Source: Methylophilus sp. 14
Lineage (GTDB): Bacteria; Pseudomonadota; Gammaproteobacteria; Burkholderiales; Methylophilaceae
DNA: 64,000 nucleotides
NCBI RefSeq assembly: GCF_015354345.1
Contig: NZ_JADKYS010000001.1
Coordinates: forward strand, 682,001-746,000
Direction: 5' to 3'
How positions within the stretch are numbered: position 1 is the stretch's first letter; every line of letters begins with the position of its first letter. This document shows, piece by piece, positions 18,365-28,369 of this stretch. The translations under genes and the position numbers were made by a program. The notes beneath the pieces were generated by a model, which worked only from the letters and a program-made list of their open reading frames with translations, ran no database searches and was not told the origin of the DNA.

Positions 18365-19033
18365 CTAGCGGGTTTTAAACCAGCCGGTCACACTCACGCG
18401 TGGCAAGTGTGTGGGTAGCACCTCATGCCAGAATCTGGCAGATAAGAACAACACCAGTCTGCCTGCAGTCGGCAATATGTCAATGTGCCTGGCGTCCCTT
18501 GATGGCGTTTGTGCGTGTTCATCCAGGTATAAGCGCAACGCGCCGCCAGCATCTGCTGGCCAGTCATCATTTAGATAAATAATTGAGGTCAGTGTTCTTG
18601 CGCCTGGGGCCGCCTGCTCACGGTGCTGGCGAAACTGGTCTATATGCGTGGCATAACCGGATGAGCCTGCCGGGTAAATGGCAAAGTGCGTTTCAAAGCT
18701 GTCCAGCCCCATCATCAATTGCCGGTTGATGGCTTGTTGCATTTCGGCCAGCAGGGCCAGATAGTCCTGGATGGCGGCATGTGGGTCGTTGGCTTCCAGC
18801 CAGGCAATCTGGTCACCGCGCAGCTTGGGATTGCTCACGGCTGACTGGCTGGTGCCCGCCTGGTGCATCAGGCCATGCTGTTGTTGATCAAGCGCAATGC
18901 TACGCAGGTTTTGCGTCTGGCTGGCCGGTAAAAACTGGTCTATGACGCAATATTGCTGTTGCGCTAAGGTGTCGATAATATTGTCTAGCATGCTGTCAGC
19001 AAGCATGGCAGGGCGGTGGGACTTGATTGTCAT
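18365..19033 (-). CDS. 2-oxoglutarate/Fe(II)-dependent oxygenase
   Basis: A 222-residue prolyl-4-hydroxylase-like dioxygenase. The HxD pair reads [11 protein letters not shown], the distal His is in RFWHEVLPT, and the 2OG-binding Arg follows in [34 protein letters not shown] is also typical of the family. The substrate is unknown. I use the ATG at 19033 (MTIKSHRP). It converges with the lytic transglycosylase gene across a 37-base gap holding an ACCGC/GCGGG inverted repeat. Confidence 0.88.
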   Translation of the reverse strand: MTIKSHRPAMLADSMLDNIIDTLAQQQYCVIDQFLPASQTQNLRSIALDQQQHGLMHQAGTSQSAVSNPKLRGDQIAWLEANDPHAAIQDYLALLAEMQQAINRQLMMGLDSFETHFAIYPAGSSGYATHIDQFRQHREQAAPGARTLTSIIYLNDDWPADAGGALRLYLDEHAQTPSRDARHIDILPTAGRLVLFLSARFWHEVLPTHLPRVSVTGWFKTR

Positions 19034-19057
19034 GCGCACATTATAAGCGGGATACCA

Positions 19058-19086
19058 TTGCCTAACCGATGGCTTTCGGATAGAAT
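19058..19086 (+). promoter_or_regulatory. Promoter of tRNA-Val
   Basis: TTGCCT (19058-19063) and TAGAAT (19081-19086) are 17 bases apart. A GC-rich stretch (GCGC) follows where a stringently controlled start would lie, about 40 bases before the tRNA. Confidence 0.6.
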
Positions 19087-19128
19087 GCGCAACCTTATTG
19101 ATTGATAGCCTAAGGCTGCCAATACAAT

Positions 19129-19205
19129 AGTCGCGTAGCTCAGCTGGTTAGAGCACCACCTTGACATGGTGGGGGTCGATGGTTCGAGTCCATTCGCGAC
19201 TACCA
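19129..19205 (+). tRNA. tRNA-Val (GAC)
   Basis: A 77-base cloverleaf. The acceptor AGTCGCG pairs with CGCGACT. The D arm is GCTC/GAGC. The anticodon stem CCACC/GGTGG encloses loop TTGACAT, giving anticodon GAC. The T arm GATGG-TTCGAGT-CCATT has one wobble pair. CCA is encoded. Confidence 0.95.
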
Positions 19206-19210
19206 AATTT

Positions 19211-19250
19211 AAAAAAAGCCACCATAATTTCTGGTGGCTTTTTGTTTTTT
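19211..19250. terminator. Terminator after tRNA-Val, shared with EF-hand gene
   Basis: AAAAAGCCACCA pairs with TGGTGGCTTTTT, followed by more T residues. It ends the tRNA transcript rightward and may end the EF-hand gene leftward. Confidence 0.88.
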
Positions 19251-19259
19251 TACCATCTG

Positions 19260-19895
19260 TTAGGCAGAAGTGGCCAAATAGCTGCTGGAGGTGTCCTGAT
19301 CCAGCCCGTAGGTTTTAATTAACTTGGCCACTTGTTCCAGGGCGTTGTTTTGCTGTGGGCTACTGGCTTGATTGCTGTTATCGCTGCTCTGGCTTTGTTG
19401 ATACTCCATCGCTTCCTGCTGCGTCACCTTGCCGTCACCGTTGGTGTCTGCTGCCTCAAAGTTGCTGGCAACACTGTTTAGCAATTCGGATAATTTGCTG
19501 TCGTCGGTGGAGGAGGCCATTTCCTGCATCAGATCCTGTGTCAGGCCGGTGTCTTCTTCATCGCCGCCGCGAGGGGGTGGCGGGCCGCCTGCACCGCCCG
19601 GCGGTGGCGGTGGCATACCTTGTGCGCCACCTGCCTGCTGGCTCGCGCTTTGTAGCTGGTTGAACAGGTTTTCTATGCCTTGTGATAGCTCGCTTTTGGT
19701 AATTTTACTGTCACCATCCGTGTCCATACTGCTGACTAAGTTGCTGACTTCGTCGCCAGTTTCATCGTCGGTCGAGCCGCTCAACGCTTTACTAAGCGTT
19801 GTGGCGTCTATCGTGCCCTGGTTGGAAGTGTCCAGTTTGCTAAAAATATTGCTACTGATCTGGCTGCTTACGCTGCTTAAACTGATACTTGTCAT
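19260..19895 (-). CDS. EF-hand calcium-binding protein with Pro-rich linker
   Basis: A 211-residue acidic, Ser/Gln-rich protein. Two canonical EF-hand loops are visible: DTDGDSKITKSE near residue 60 and DTNGDGKVTQQE near residue 155. A degenerate one is DTSNQGTIDATT near residue 22. A PPPPPGGAGGPPPP linker near residues 95-110 separates the pairs. There is no classical signal peptide, and the N-terminus MTSISLSSVSS is Ser-rich. A protein at 56418-57089 shares the N-terminus and the AQGMPPPPP element. An AGGGAG site precedes the ATG. The role is unknown; calcium sensing or unconventional export is possible. Confidence 0.85.
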   Translation of the reverse strand: MTSISLSSVSSQISSNIFSKLDTSNQGTIDATTLSKALSGSTDDETGDEVSNLVSSMDTDGDSKITKSELSQGIENLFNQLQSASQQAGGAQGMPPPPPGGAGGPPPPRGGDEEDTGLTQDLMQEMASSTDDSKLSELLNSVASNFEAADTNGDGKVTQQEAMEYQQSQSSDNSNQASSPQQNNALEQVAKLIKTYGLDQDTSSSYLATSA

Positions 19896-19997
19896 GCTGA
19901 TTCTCCCTTTGTTTTGAGCCTTAACATGTGTCCTGGCAGGCGCATGTGCCTGTCAACTGGTTTAACGTCAGGGCGGCGCGTGACTGAATGCAGGTTT

Positions 19998-20023
19998 TGT
20001 ATCGGAGTGTATCGCTTTGTATC
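19998..20023. promoter_or_regulatory. Three TGTATC boxes at exact 10-base spacing
   Basis: TGTATC occurs at 19998, 20008 and 20018, one helical turn apart. On the minus strand this reads GATACA three times, about 105 bases upstream of the EF-hand gene. The same half-site builds the palindromes at 57253 and 57282. It is probably a regulator binding array for the EF-hand gene; control of thrS cannot be excluded. Confidence 0.45.
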
Positions 20024-20056
20024 AGCACCTTTAATGCGGCTGCGCTCGGTTTCTGA

Positions 20057-20086
20057 TTGCGGAATTTTCGTGCGCTGTGAGATAAT
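20057..20086 (+). promoter_or_regulatory. Candidate thrS promoter
   Basis: TTGCGG (20057-20062) and GATAAT (20081-20086) are separated by 18 bases. They would give a leader of about 65 nt before the thrS ATG. I saw no clear structured threonyl operator in the leader. Confidence 0.45.
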
Positions 20087-20156
20087 CGAGGTTTGACCAA
20101 AAACAGGTGCCATGTGCTTGTTTTATTTGGTTGTTTAATGTTTAAGAGAGAGAGTC

Positions 20157-22079
20157 ATGCCTGTAATCCGCTTGCCTGATGGGTCGTCCAGAAGTTTTGA
20201 ACAGCCGGTGACCGTGGCCGATGTTGCGTTGAATATTGGTGCTGGTCTGGCGAAAGCCGCGCTGGCGGGTAAGGTCACGTATACAGGTCAGGAAGCTAAA
20301 CTGGTCGATACCAGTCATCTGATTGAGCAGGACGTAGACCTCGCCATCATTACCGACAAGAACGATGAAGGCCTGGAAGTGATTCGTCACTCCACCGCGC
20401 ACTTGCTGGCGTATGCGGTGAAAGAGCTTTTCCCGGATGCGCAAGTGACCATCGGTCCTGTCATTGATAATGGCTTTTACTATGACTTTAGCTACAAGCG
20501 CCCGTTTACGCCGGACGATCTAGCAGCTATCGAAAAGAAAATGGCCGAGCTGGCGAAAAAAGACGAAAAAGTCGAGCGCAAAGTGTTGCCGCGCGATGAA
20601 GCAGTGGCTTACTTCAAGAGCATTAACGAGCATTACAAAGCCGAGATTATTGCCAGCATCCCTAGCAATGAAGATGTGTCTTTATACTCTGAAGGTAATT
20701 TCACAGACTTATGCCGTGGCCCGCACGTGCCGAATACTGGCAAACTCAAAGCGTTTAAATTAATGAAGCTGGCGGGTGCTTACTGGCGTGGTGACAGCAA
20801 TAACGAAATGCTACAACGCGTGTATGGCACGGCTTGGCGCAATAAAGATGAGCTGGAAGCTTATCTGCATATGCTGGAAGAGGCTGAGAAGCGCGACCAC
20901 CGCAAACTGGGTAAACAACTCGATTTCTACCATATGCAGGAAGATGCGCCTGGCATGGTGTTCTGGCATCCGCGCGGCTGGGTGATTTGGCAAGAAGTTG
21001 AGCAGTACATGCGTGCCAAATTTAAAGAATACGATTACCAGGAAGTACGCACACCGACTGTGCTAGATAAAACCCTGTGGGAAAAGTCTGGTCACTGGCA
21101 AAACTACCGTGACAATATGTTTGTCACCCAGTCAGAAAGCCGTGATTACGCGGTCAAACCGATGAACTGTCCTGGTCATATCCAGATTTTTAATAGCAGT
21201 CTGCACAGCTATCGCGACTTGCCGTTGCGTTTGGCGGAGTTTGGTTCCTGCCACCGTAACGAGCCTTCGGGTTCGCTGCATGGCTTGATGCGTGTGCGTG
21301 GTTTTACCCAGGATGATGCCCATATTTTCTGTATGGAGTCACAAGTTGAAGCCGAGGTGGCAGACTTTATTAAGATGCTCTATGAAGTCTACAAAGACTT
21401 TGGTTTTGACGATGTGATCGTCAAATTGTCTACCCGCCCGGAAAGGCGCGTCGGCACGGAAGAAGCCTGGGATATGGCAGAAACTGCCTTGGCCAACGCC
21501 ATTAAAGCCAATGGCCTGGAGTTTGAATACCAGCCAGGGGAGGGCGCGTTTTACGGCCCGAAAATCGAGTTTACGCTCAAAGACTCGCTGGGGCGTATGT
21601 GGCAGTGCGGCACGATCCAGCTTGACCCTAACTTGCCTGAGCGCCTGGGCGCGGAGTATGTGGCTGAAGACAATACACGTCAGCGCCCGATTATGTTGCA
21701 CCGCGCCATTGTCGGTTCGATGGAGCGTTTTTTGGGTATTTTGATCGAAAACTTTGCGGGCGCGATGCCGGTCTGGTTGTCGCCTGTGCAGGTCATGGTG
21801 CTCAATATTTCTGATGGTCAAGCCGATTATGTGCGCCAAGTGGTTGAAAAATTAAAGAAAAATGGCATTCGATGCGATTTTGACTTGAGAAATGAGAAGA
21901 TTACCTATAAAATACGCGAACATAGTTTGCAAAAGTTGCCATACCTGATTGTGGTGGGCGACAAAGAAATGCAAAATGGTCATGTGGCCGTACGTACCAG
22001 AAAAGGTGAAGATCTGGGTGTGATGTCGGTAGAAGCGTTTGTAGCGCACATACAGCAAGACATCCAAAACCGGGTCTAA
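20157..22079 (+). CDS. thrS: Threonyl-tRNA synthetase
   Basis: A 640-residue class II synthetase. The order is an N-terminal TGS domain ([14 protein letters not shown]), an editing domain with [16 protein letters not shown] and [14 protein letters not shown], then the catalytic core. The core has motif 2 [28 protein letters not shown] and motif 3 [14 protein letters not shown]-terminal anticodon domain closes it. GAGAGAGAG precedes the ATG. It leads the thrS-infC-rpmI-rplT-pheST-ihfA block. Confidence 0.97.
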   Translation: MPVIRLPDGSSRSFEQPVTVADVALNIGAGLAKAALAGKVTYTGQEAKLVDTSHLIEQDVDLAIITDKNDEGLEVIRHSTAHLLAYAVKELFPDAQVTIGPVIDNGFYYDFSYKRPFTPDDLAAIEKKMAELAKKDEKVERKVLPRDEAVAYFKSINEHYKAEIIASIPSNEDVSLYSEGNFTDLCRGPHVPNTGKLKAFKLMKLAGAYWRGDSNNEMLQRVYGTAWRNKDELEAYLHMLEEAEKRDHRKLGKQLDFYHMQEDAPGMVFWHPRGWVIWQEVEQYMRAKFKEYDYQEVRTPTVLDKTLWEKSGHWQNYRDNMFVTQSESRDYAVKPMNCPGHIQIFNSSLHSYRDLPLRLAEFGSCHRNEPSGSLHGLMRVRGFTQDDAHIFCMESQVEAEVADFIKMLYEVYKDFGFDDVIVKLSTRPERRVGTEEAWDMAETALANAIKANGLEFEYQPGEGAFYGPKIEFTLKDSLGRMWQCGTIQLDPNLPERLGAEYVAEDNTRQRPIMLHRAIVGSMERFLGILIENFAGAMPVWLSPVQVMVLNISDGQADYVRQVVEKLKKNGIRCDFDLRNEKITYKIREHSLQKLPYLIVVGDKEMQNGHVAVRTRKGEDLGVMSVEAFVAHIQQDIQNRV

Positions 22080-22122
22080 TTTCGGGTATTCGTGCGGCTT
22101 TGTTTATTGTTAGGGGATTGTT

Positions 22123-22689
22123 ATAGCTCAAGATAAAGATACACGCATCAATGGCGATATTACTGCGCCACAAGTGCGTTTGATTGGTGTAGATGGCGAA
22201 CCGTTAGGTGTGATGACTCTGAGAGAGGCCTTTGCCAAAGCGGAAGAAGCTGATATTGATATTGTTGAAATTGCGCCAAATGCCGCACCGCCAGTGTGCC
22301 GTTTGATGGATTATGGCAAGTTCAAATACGCCGAGAGCAAGCGTCTGCATGAGCAAAAACTGAAACAAAAACAGGTGCAGATTAAAGAGGTCAAATTCAG
22401 ACCTGGCACCGATGACGGCGATTACAATATTAAATTACGCAATATCATCCGCTTTTTGGGTGATGGCGATAAAGCAAAGATTACTTTGCGTTTCCGTGGC
22501 CGCGAAATTACGCACCAGGAATTTGGTTTGGCTTTGTTAAAGCGCCTGGAGGCAGATTTAACAGAGCATGCATTGGTGGAGCAATATCCTAAAATGGAAG
22601 GCCGCCAAATGGTGATGGTGTTGGCGCCTGCGAAAAAAGCGGCGCCGGTGGCCAAAAAAGCTGAAAAAGCAGCACCAAGCGAAGAATAA
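22123..22689 (+). CDS. infC: Translation initiation factor IF-3
   Basis: An IF-3 of about 188 residues that keeps ribosomal subunits apart and rejects non-standard start codons. The reading frame holds [21 protein letters not shown], the usual IF-3 N-terminus, but no ATG/GTG/TTG precedes it. The candidates are ATA at 22123, with AGGGG six bases upstream, and ATT at 22117, directly abutting AGGGG. Spacing favours ATA. A GTG at 22174 lies too far inside. The C-terminal domain ([18 protein letters not shown]-type region, [13 protein letters not shown]) is intact, with a Lys/Ala tail. A rare start fits IF-3 autoregulation. Confidence 0.95.
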   Translation: MAQDKDTRINGDITAPQVRLIGVDGEPLGVMTLREAFAKAEEADIDIVEIAPNAAPPVCRLMDYGKFKYAESKRLHEQKLKQKQVQIKEVKFRPGTDDGDYNIKLRNIIRFLGDGDKAKITLRFRGREITHQEFGLALLKRLEADLTEHALVEQYPKMEGRQMVMVLAPAKKAAPVAKKAEKAAPSEE

Positions 22690-22714
22690 GGTTTTAAGTA
22701 GTACAAGTTTTTTG

Positions 22715-22748
22715 GAGTAATACGGCTAAATTGGCTGCCTAGTTACTC
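22715..22748 (+). promoter_or_regulatory. Possible leader stem upstream of rpmI (L20 control)
   Basis: GAGTAA (22715-22720) pairs with TTACTC (22743-22748), enclosing GGCTAAATTGGCT. This lies between the infC stop and the rpmI ribosome site. L20 represses the rpmI-rplT mRNA in E. coli and Bacillus by binding a leader structure, so this is a candidate, not a demonstrated, operator. Confidence 0.3.
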
Positions 22749-22774
22749 TTTATTCAACCTCTAAGGAGAAAAAA

Positions 22775-22972
22775 ATGCCAAAGATGAAGACAAAGAGCAG
22801 CGCGAAAAAGCGCTTCAAGTTCTTGGGTAACGGTAAAGTGAAGCGTACACACTCTCACTTGCGCCACATTCTGACCAAGAAAACCACCAAGCAAAAGCGT
22901 AAGCTGCGCGGTACTTCCATTATTTCTGCGACTGACGTGAAACGCGTCCGCGCAATGATGCCAACACAATAA
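22775..22972 (+). CDS. rpmI: 50S ribosomal protein L35
   Basis: A 65-residue, very basic ribosomal protein bL35. [15 protein letters not shown] is the family start, and the body is rich in Lys/Arg ([22 protein letters not shown]). AAGGAG precedes the ATG. rplT follows after 10 bases. Confidence 0.96.
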   Translation: MPKMKTKSSAKKRFKFLGNGKVKRTHSHLRHILTKKTTKQKRKLRGTSIISATDVKRVRAMMPTQ

Positions 22973-22982
22973 GGAGACCGAC

Positions 22983-23342
22983 ATGCCTAGAGTAAAACGT
23001 GGTGTCATCGCACGCGCTAAACACAAAAAAGTTTTAAATGCTGCTAAAGGTTACCGTGGTCGTCGTAAGAACGTCTACCGTGTTGCCAAACAGGCGGTAA
23101 TGAAAGCCGGTCAATACGCATACCGTGACCGTCGTCAGAAAAAACGTCAATTCCGCGCACTGTGGATTGCCCGTATCAACGCGGCAGCCCGTGAAGCTGG
23201 TTTGACATACAGCCGTTTCATGAACGGTCTGAAAAAATCTGCGGTTGAAGTTGACCGTAAAGTATTGGCTGATCTGGCCGTGTTCGATAAAGCTGCTTTT
23301 GCTAAATTCGTAGAATTGGCTAAAACAGGTTTAAGCGCCTAA
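22983..23342 (+). CDS. rplT: 50S ribosomal protein L20
   Basis: A 119-residue bL20 that binds 23S rRNA early in assembly and can repress its own m[38 protein letters not shown] is split here only by the usual helix break; the later [14 protein letters not shown] is diagnostic. AAGGAG lies in the short gap after rpmI. A strong terminator or attenuator follows before pheS. Confidence 0.97.
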   Translation: MPRVKRGVIARAKHKKVLNAAKGYRGRRKNVYRVAKQAVMKAGQYAYRDRRQKKRQFRALWIARINAAAREAGLTYSRFMNGLKKSAVEVDRKVLADLAVFDKAAFAKFVELAKTGLSA

Positions 23343-23353
23343 TCAGACCTACC

Positions 23354-23385
23354 AAAAAAAGAGGCTGCGGCCTCTTTTTTTATTT
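23354..23385 (+). terminator. Terminator or attenuator between rplT and pheS
   Basis: AAAGAGGC-TGCG-GCCTCTTT with a long T-run, 12 bases after the rplT stop. Because pheST follow on the same strand, it may act as a partial terminator or attenuator. Confidence 0.85.
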
Positions 23386-23405
23386 TAATGTTACTTAAAA
23401 CTTGA

Positions 23406-24419
<1,014 letters not shown>

Positions 24420-24470
24420 TTCCATCGCCAGATCACTTTAAATACCGAATTTATACAGGGTTAGACACAT

Positions 24471-26819
24471 ATGCAGTTCTCCGAACAATGGTTACGTTCC
24501 ATGGTGAATCCATCACTGGATACCGCGCAACTTGGTCACGCATTGACCATGGCCGGTCTGGAAGTGGAAGAGTTAACCCCAGTCGCGCCGGCGTTTAGCC
24601 ATGTGGTGGTGGCCGAGATTCTGGAAGCAGCCAAACACCCGGATGCAGACCGCTTGCAAGTATGTAAAGTGAAAGTTGGCGAAGAGGTCCTGCAAATTGT
24701 CTGCGGCGCTTCGAATGCACGCGTGGGGATCAAAATACCCTGTGCGCTGGTAGGCGCTGAGCTGCCAGGTATCCAGATTAAACAAGCCAAAGTGCGTGGT
24801 GTAGAGTCTTTTGGTATGTTGTGTTCTGCCAAAGAGCTGGGCATTGCGACCGAAGCCAATGGCATTCTGGAATTGCCAGCAGATGCTACGGTCGGCCAGG
24901 ATATCCGCGAATACCTAGACCTGAATGACAGCACCTATATCTTAAAACTCACGCCTAACCGTGCCGACTGTTTAAGCATTCTAGGCATCGCCCGCGATGT
25001 GGTGGCGATGACCGGTGCACCAATCACGACGCCTGAGATTGCAACTGCGGCGATTGGTAGCAACCTGACCAAGGCTGTGACTCTCAGTGCGGCAGAGGCT
25101 TGCCCGGCTTATTATGGCCGTGTCATTACAGGCGTGAATGCCCAGGCCAAAACCCCTGACTGGATGGTGCGCCGTTTAGAGCGTAGCGGCATCCGTAGCA
25201 TCAGTGCCCTGGTCGATATCACCAATTATGTGCTGCTGGAGCTGGGTCAGCCTATGCATGCGTTTGACCATGCGCTGTTACAAGGTGATGTGGTCGTACG
25301 TTTTGCCAATGCTAGTGAAAAGCTAGCTTTGCTCAATGACACAGAAGTGATTTTAAAGGCAGATGATCTGGTGATCGCTGATGGCAATGGACCGGTTGCC
25401 TTGGCGGGGGTGATGGGCGGTAAACCGACTTCTGTCACCGATGCTACACAAGCGATCTTTCTGGAAAGCGCTTTCTTTACGCCAGACGTCATGGCAGGCA
25501 AAGCGCGCCGTTTGGGTTTGAGCACAGACTCCTCTTATCGTTTTGAGCGTGGTGTGGACTTTGGCAACACCTTGAATGCGCTGGAACGTGCGACAGCATT
25601 GGTGCTGGAGATTTGTGGTGGTCAGGCTGGTGCGGTGACCGCCGTGACTGCACAGCTACCTGTGCGCAAACAAGTCGCGCTGCGTCATGCTTATCTGCTG
25701 TCCATCCTGGGCATAGACGTTAGCCTGGCGCAAGTGGGTCAGTTACTGACGCAATTGGGATTTGTGTATACCGAAGCTAACGGTGTGTTTAATGTGAGCG
25801 CACCTAGCTTCCGTTTTGATATTGCACGCGAAGAAGACCTGATTGAAGAAGTTGCACGCTTGCATGGCTATGAGCATATCCCGGCGCTCACGCCAGTCGC
25901 TTCGCAAGGTATGCTGGTCGCGCCAGAGGCCACACGCAGCAAACACTGGCTGCGTGATGTCATGGTGAATAATGGTTATCAGGAGGTAGTGACTTACAGC
26001 TTTGTCGATGCTAGCTGGGAGCGTGATTTATATGGCAATAGCCAGCCGATTGCGCTGAAAAATCCAATTGCCAGCAACCTGAGCGTGATGCGCTCAGGTT
26101 TGTGGGGCGGATTGCTGGATGCGCTGGATTACAACCTCAAGCGCCAACAAACACGTGCCATGCTGTTTGAATTGGGTGCCCGTTATGAGAAGGGCGCGCA
26201 AGGCTTTGTCGAAACATTGACCTTGTCTGGCTTGGTCTATGGCAGTGTGCAGCCTGAACAATGGGCTGCCGAGGCACGCGCTTTTGATTTTTACGATGCC
26301 AAAGCACATGTGGAGGCGTTATTTGCGCAACCGGTGCGCTTTGCCGTCGAACAACATCCTGCTTTGCATCCAGGCCAGTCTGCCCGCATTTACCTGGGTG
26401 ACAAAGCGGTCGGTTGGTTAGGTAAATTGCATCCACAATGGCAGCAGCAATATGGGTTAACCAGTGCCTGTTACCTGTTTGAATTGGATGCCGATGCGGC
26501 ATTGGCTACCCAGGTGCCTGCCTATAGCGAGGTCAGCAAATTCCTGCCGGTTCGTAGAGATTTAGCGATGGTCGTTGAGCAATCTGTATCGGCTCAAGCA
26601 ATGATTGATGCGGTGATGAATGAGAACATTTCTCAGCTAAAACAGGTGAAATTGTTCGATGTTTATCATGGTAAAGGTGTGCCCGAAAACAAAAAAAGCC
26701 TTGCATTTCTTGTACTTATGCAAGATACTTGCAAGACAATGGTCGATGAGGAAGTGGATACGATCGTGGCACGAATCCTCAACAACTGGTCATCCAAATT
26801 TGCTGCGTCACTCAGATAA
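24471..26819 (+). CDS. pheT: Phenylalanyl-tRNA synthetase beta chain
   Basis: A 782-residue beta subunit of normal length. An N-terminal tRNA-binding (EMAP-like) domain (about 40-150) comes first, then the B3/B4 editing domain and the B5 domain (RFDIAREEDLIEEVARLHGYEHIP). The catalytic-like core and a C-terminal FDX-ACB anticodon-binding domain (LPVRRDLAMVVEQSVSA) complete it. Start ATG at 24471. Confidence 0.97.
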   Translation: MQFSEQWLRSMVNPSLDTAQLGHALTMAGLEVEELTPVAPAFSHVVVAEILEAAKHPDADRLQVCKVKVGEEVLQIVCGASNARVGIKIPCALVGAELPGIQIKQAKVRGVESFGMLCSAKELGIATEANGILELPADATVGQDIREYLDLNDSTYILKLTPNRADCLSILGIARDVVAMTGAPITTPEIATAAIGSNLTKAVTLSAAEACPAYYGRVITGVNAQAKTPDWMVRRLERSGIRSISALVDITNYVLLELGQPMHAFDHALLQGDVVVRFANASEKLALLNDTEVILKADDLVIADGNGPVALAGVMGGKPTSVTDATQAIFLESAFFTPDVMAGKARRLGLSTDSSYRFERGVDFGNTLNALERATALVLEICGGQAGAVTAVTAQLPVRKQVALRHAYLLSILGIDVSLAQVGQLLTQLGFVYTEANGVFNVSAPSFRFDIAREEDLIEEVARLHGYEHIPALTPVASQGMLVAPEATRSKHWLRDVMVNNGYQEVVTYSFVDASWERDLYGNSQPIALKNPIASNLSVMRSGLWGGLLDALDYNLKRQQTRAMLFELGARYEKGAQGFVETLTLSGLVYGSVQPEQWAAEARAFDFYDAKAHVEALFAQPVRFAVEQHPALHPGQSARIYLGDKAVGWLGKLHPQWQQQYGLTSACYLFELDADAALATQVPAYSEVSKFLPVRRDLAMVVEQSVSAQAMIDAVMNENISQLKQVKLFDVYHGKGVPENKKSLAFLVLMQDTCKTMVDEEVDTIVARILNNWSSKFAASLR

Positions 26820-26909
26820 TATCATTGGGATAGTCATCGGATAACACCAAGGATAACAGTTGATACAACACAAGCATCTCGCATAATAAGAAGGTTCAGG
26901 GGATCGTTA

Positions 26910-27224
26910 ATGACACTCACAAAAGCTGACTTGGCCGATTTGTTGTTTGAACAAGTCGGGCTGAATAAGCGTGAAGCCAAGGACATGGTGGAAGCGTTTT
27001 TTGAAGAAGTTCGCAACGCGCTGGAGCAGGGCGATAGCGTCAAGCTGTCCGGTTTTGGTAACTTTGAACTGCGTACAAAATCCGAGCGCCCAGGCCGTAA
27101 TCCAAAAACTGGCGAAGAAATCCCAATTTCTGCACGCCGTGTAGTGACTTTTCACGCCAGTCAAAAATTAAAATTACGCGTAGAAGAACACTACGCAGAA
27201 CAACCATTACAAGCACAAGCCTAA
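26910..27224 (+). CDS. ihfA: Integration host factor alpha subunit
   Basis: A 104-residue HU/IHF family protein that bends DNA as a heterodimer with IHF-beta. [28 protein letters not shown] and the beta-arm segment [22 protein letters not shown] are clear. CAGGGG precedes the ATG. Its place after pheT is conserved across beta- and gammaproteobacteria. Confidence 0.96.
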   Translation: MTLTKADLADLLFEQVGLNKREAKDMVEAFFEEVRNALEQGDSVKLSGFGNFELRTKSERPGRNPKTGEEIPISARRVVTFHASQKLKLRVEEHYAEQPLQAQA

Positions 27225-27238
27225 TCTGACTCCCAAAC

Positions 27239-27667
27239 ATGGTAGAAACGCAAAAAGTCGCCTTGCCGCCTATCCCTGCCAAACGCTATTTCACCATCGG
27301 TGAGGTAAGCGAGTTGTGCGGGGTCAAGCCGCACGTACTGCGTTACTGGGAGCAAGAGTTCACCCAGCTAAAACCGGTCAAGCGCCGTGGTAACCGTCGC
27401 TACTACCAGCACCACGAAGTCCTGCTGATTCGTAAAATCCGCGAATTGCTTTATGAGCAAGGGTTTACCATCAGTGGTGCCCGCAACCGCCTGGATGGTG
27501 TTGATGAAAAGATAGAGAAACCACGCTCTGGCAACGATGTTACCAGCGCTGTGGTCGCCAATACGCAGTCACTCATCGCTGAAGAGTCTAAACTGCCAGT
27601 GGTTGATGTTGCCGCGCTAAGAGAGCAAATTCAACAGGTACTTCAACTGCTCAAAGCACCCGCCTGA
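27239..27667 (+). CDS. MerR-family transcriptional regulator
   Basis: A 142-residue regulator with an N-terminal MerR winged helix (FTIGEVSELCGVKPHVLRYWEQEF, then RRGNRRYYQHHEVLLIRKIRELL). The tail is short and lacks obvious metal-binding cysteines, so the signal is unknown. It follows ihfA after 14 bases, a conserved position for this group. A terminator follows. Confidence 0.9.
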   Translation: MVETQKVALPPIPAKRYFTIGEVSELCGVKPHVLRYWEQEFTQLKPVKRRGNRRYYQHHEVLLIRKIRELLYEQGFTISGARNRLDGVDEKIEKPRSGNDVTSAVVANTQSLIAEESKLPVVDVAALREQIQQVLQLLKAPA

Positions 27668-27685
27668 AGTGTCTACCAAGCTTAT

Positions 27686-27726
27686 AAAACCGCATATTCT
27701 GCTTAGCGAATATGCGGTTTTGTTTT
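27686..27726 (+). terminator. Terminator after the MerR gene
   Basis: AAAACCGCATATTC pairs perfectly with GAATATGCGGTTTT over 14 bp around an 8-base loop, then TGTTTT. Its downstream half overlaps the promoter region of tRNA-Pro. Confidence 0.92.
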
Positions 27727-27731
27727 ATAAT
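27703..27731 (+). promoter_or_regulatory. Promoter of tRNA-Pro inside the preceding terminator
   Basis: A perfect TATAAT (27726-27731) lies 42 bases before the tRNA. The hexamer at the right distance (17 bases) is TTAGCG, in the loop and 3' arm of the terminator hairpin. Confidence 0.5.
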
Positions 27732-27771
27732 GCAGCCTTCTTTTCGAGCAGGTTCCTGTTCGATTCTAACG

Positions 27772-27849
<78 letters not shown>

Positions 27850-28257
27850 ATAAATAAGCCATTCTAGCGAATTTCGACTTTCTCTATTGACCTGAACGTA
27901 ACCAATTCGTAACCAGTTCCTCTTTCACTTCACTGTCGATATGCGATCTAAGCTAAGTGATGGCTAACGATACCATCATGAATTTGCTAACTGGTGTACC
28001 TGGGGTGTAACGAAATAACGGCGTGAATATGCCAAATGTGTTTGTCCTTTTTTTAGGCTAAGGTTTGCACTTGATTTCCCAAAGCGTTTGTCCTCAAGTG
28101 ATTTTCAATGACAAACGTACAGAGAGGTGGCGGTTGCGAATGGCGACGACACCGAAAAGTATCGGCCAGTTGTGCTGAAATGCTCTGAATAGGCCAGAGA
28201 AATGGGGTTTAAAAGCAGCAACTTTGTTACGCTAATTTAATCCCTAGAGATTAACTT
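27850..28257. other. Gene-free AT-rich stretch after tRNA-Pro
   Basis: About 400 bases with no supportable gene. On the minus strand around 27885-27945 a 21-codon coding-like stretch ends in EELVTNWLRSGQ and a stop. It could be a decayed 3' end of a gene (an integrase is possible by position, but I cannot show it). CGTTTGTC (28085-28092) and GACAAACG (28110-28117) form an 8-bp inverted repeat. Confidence 0.4.
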
Positions 28258-28260
28258 AGG

Positions 28261-28350
28261 CCAGTGCCCGGAGCCGGAATCGAACTGATTAGACTCTGTG
28301 TACCTGACTCGAAATCAGGTATATGGTGCGAAAGGAGATACTCGAACTCT
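28261..28350 (-). repeat. Two decayed tRNA 3' ends
   Basis: On the minus strand, 28324-28350 reads as a T arm plus acceptor of tRNA-Leu ending CTTTCGCACCA, with a mismatch in the T stem. 28261-28286 reads as another T arm plus acceptor (GTTCGATTCCGG, then CTCCGGGCA). Neither has a matching 5' half nearby. Such fragments are typical scars of element integration at tRNA genes. Confidence 0.5.
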
Positions 28351-28369
28351 AATGTCGAGAAGTTAGTAT

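Noticed and set aside
27850-28257. An integrase gene downstream of tRNA-Pro
   Set aside because: Only a 21-codon coding-like tail is visible, with no Tyr-recombinase motif, so I record it only as possible debris.
28302-28318. A tRNA-Ser(CGA) gene from the CCTGA-CTCGAAA-TCAGG arm
   Set aside because: No acceptor, D arm or T arm on the same strand; it is at most a remnant or a chance palindrome.
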